The translations under genes were made by a program, and so were the position numbers. A stretch of 7,499 nucleotides of DNA. It comes from Massilia sp. Lineage in GTDB: Bacteria > Pseudomonadota > Gammaproteobacteria > Burkholderiales > Burkholderiaceae_D. The stretch covers positions 1 through 7,499 of the forward strand of contig DOUW01000190.1 in the NCBI GenBank assembly GCA_003520365.1, written 5' to 3'. The notes under the pieces were generated by a model that did not search any database, was not told where the DNA came from, and saw only the letters and a list, made by a program, of their open reading frames with translations. Position 1 is the first letter of the stretch, and the number at the start of each line of letters is the position of its first letter. Positions 7,039 to 7,499 of the stretch are shown here, piece by piece.

Positions 7039-7499
7039 CAAGCCAATTTTGCGCGCATGGCGCTGGCACGGCTGGCCTGCTCGCCGCTGCCGCCCTTGAT
7101 GACTTCATCGAGCAGCTCGCGTGCGCCTTCCTTGTCGCCGATCTCCTGGTAGGCGATCGCCAGGTCGAGCTTGGTCTCCATCTCCATCTGGGCCGGGGTC
7201 AGCCCGTTCGGGATGCCCTGCTCCTGGGGCGCACTCTCGACCGCCTGCTCGAGGTCGCCAAGGTCGCCCGCGGGCAGGTCGAGGTCGAAGCCCGACATGT
7301 CGAAGCGCGGCACCGGCGTGCCCGGGTTCGGGATGGCCGGCACGTCCGGCAGCGCGAACGGATCGTCCTGCGGCGCGGCAGGCGCGGCAGGCTGGCCGAA
7401 GTCCATGGCGTCGAGGTCGAACAGCGGGTCCTTGAGCTCGGCCGCCTGCGGGGTCTGCGGCACGTCCGGCAGCGGCGGCAGTTCGAATTCCTTGGCCAG
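7038..7499 (-). CDS. fimV: FimV/HubP-like polar motility protein, C-terminal fragment
   Basis: The last 153 codons are visible; the gene begins upstream of the window. FimV-type proteins are large inner-membrane proteins with a periplasmic LysM domain and an acidic cytoplasmic tail. They organise type IV pili, twitching motility and cell-pole landmarks. The visible part starts with an acidic, Pro/Asp/Phe-rich linker with repeated short patterns ([32 protein letters not shown]). It ends in the conserved FimV C-terminal TPR-like domain (about 105-153): [26 protein letters not shown], followed by an Ala/Arg/Lys-rich helix. An in-frame GTG at 7463 is internal, since the open frame and linker composition continue to the window edge. 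Its stop overlaps the truA start by one base. Identification rests on the terminal domain and on the conserved position before truA. Confidence 0.88.
   Translation of the reverse strand: MAKEFELPPLPDVPQTPQAAELKDPLFDLDAMDFGQPAAPAAPQDDPFALPDVPAIPNPGTPVPRFDMSGFDLDLPAGDLGDLEQAVESAPQEQGIPNGLTPAQMEMETKLDLAIAYQEIGDKEGARELLDEVIKGGSGEQASRASAMRAKLA

Noticed and set aside
7038..7463. A stand-alone 141-residue gene starting at an internal GTG
   Set aside because: The frame is open to the window edge with the same linker composition, and the domain is the known C-terminal end of a much longer FimV-type protein.

Overview
This window is a GC-rich stretch of a betaproteobacterial chromosome, most likely from the Oxalobacteraceae (Massilia, Janthinobacterium or Duganella-like). 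The assignment rests on protein flavour and on the gene order fimV - truA - trpF - trpB - trpA - accD - folC - (SPOR/DedD). That order is a known backbone in beta- and gammaproteobacteria; in Pseudomonas the same run appears without trpBA. Every gene lies on the minus strand, so transcription runs from high to low coordinates. No mobile element, tRNA, rRNA or CRISPR array is visible.

Layout, read in the direction of transcription. (1) 7499-7038 is the C-terminal end of a FimV-like cell-pole/type IV pilus protein. Its stop codon shares one base with the start of truA (7038-6229). (2) trpF (6213-5506) follows truA after 15 bp and overlaps trpB (5537-4278) by 32 nt. trpA (4186-3386) follows after 91 bp that hold a perfect 12-bp inverted repeat. 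These five genes look like one transcription unit, with trpF, trpB and trpA supplying late steps of tryptophan synthesis. (3) Between trpA and accD sit two tandem paralogous genes for small two-helix membrane proteins of unknown function (3260-2985 and 2813-2526). The first has a promoter-like -10 box in front and an excellent intrinsic terminator behind. The second has its own candidate promoter. (4) accD (2441-1569), for acetyl-CoA carboxylase beta subunit, has a good candidate sigma70 promoter, a strong ribosome binding site and a strong intrinsic terminator. (5) folC (1477-179) begins 32 bp past that terminator and is followed after 10 bp by the start of a probable SPOR-domain protein running off the window at base 1.

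Most of the window is ordinary housekeeping DNA and I see no convincing new multi-gene system. The points most worth a second look are: the paralogous membrane-protein pair with its own signals inside a conserved biosynthetic cluster; Glu in place of the catalytic Asp60 of TrpA; the hairpin in the trpB-trpA gap; a 12-bp palindrome centred where the -35 box of the first membrane-protein gene should be; and the terminator immediately ahead of folC.
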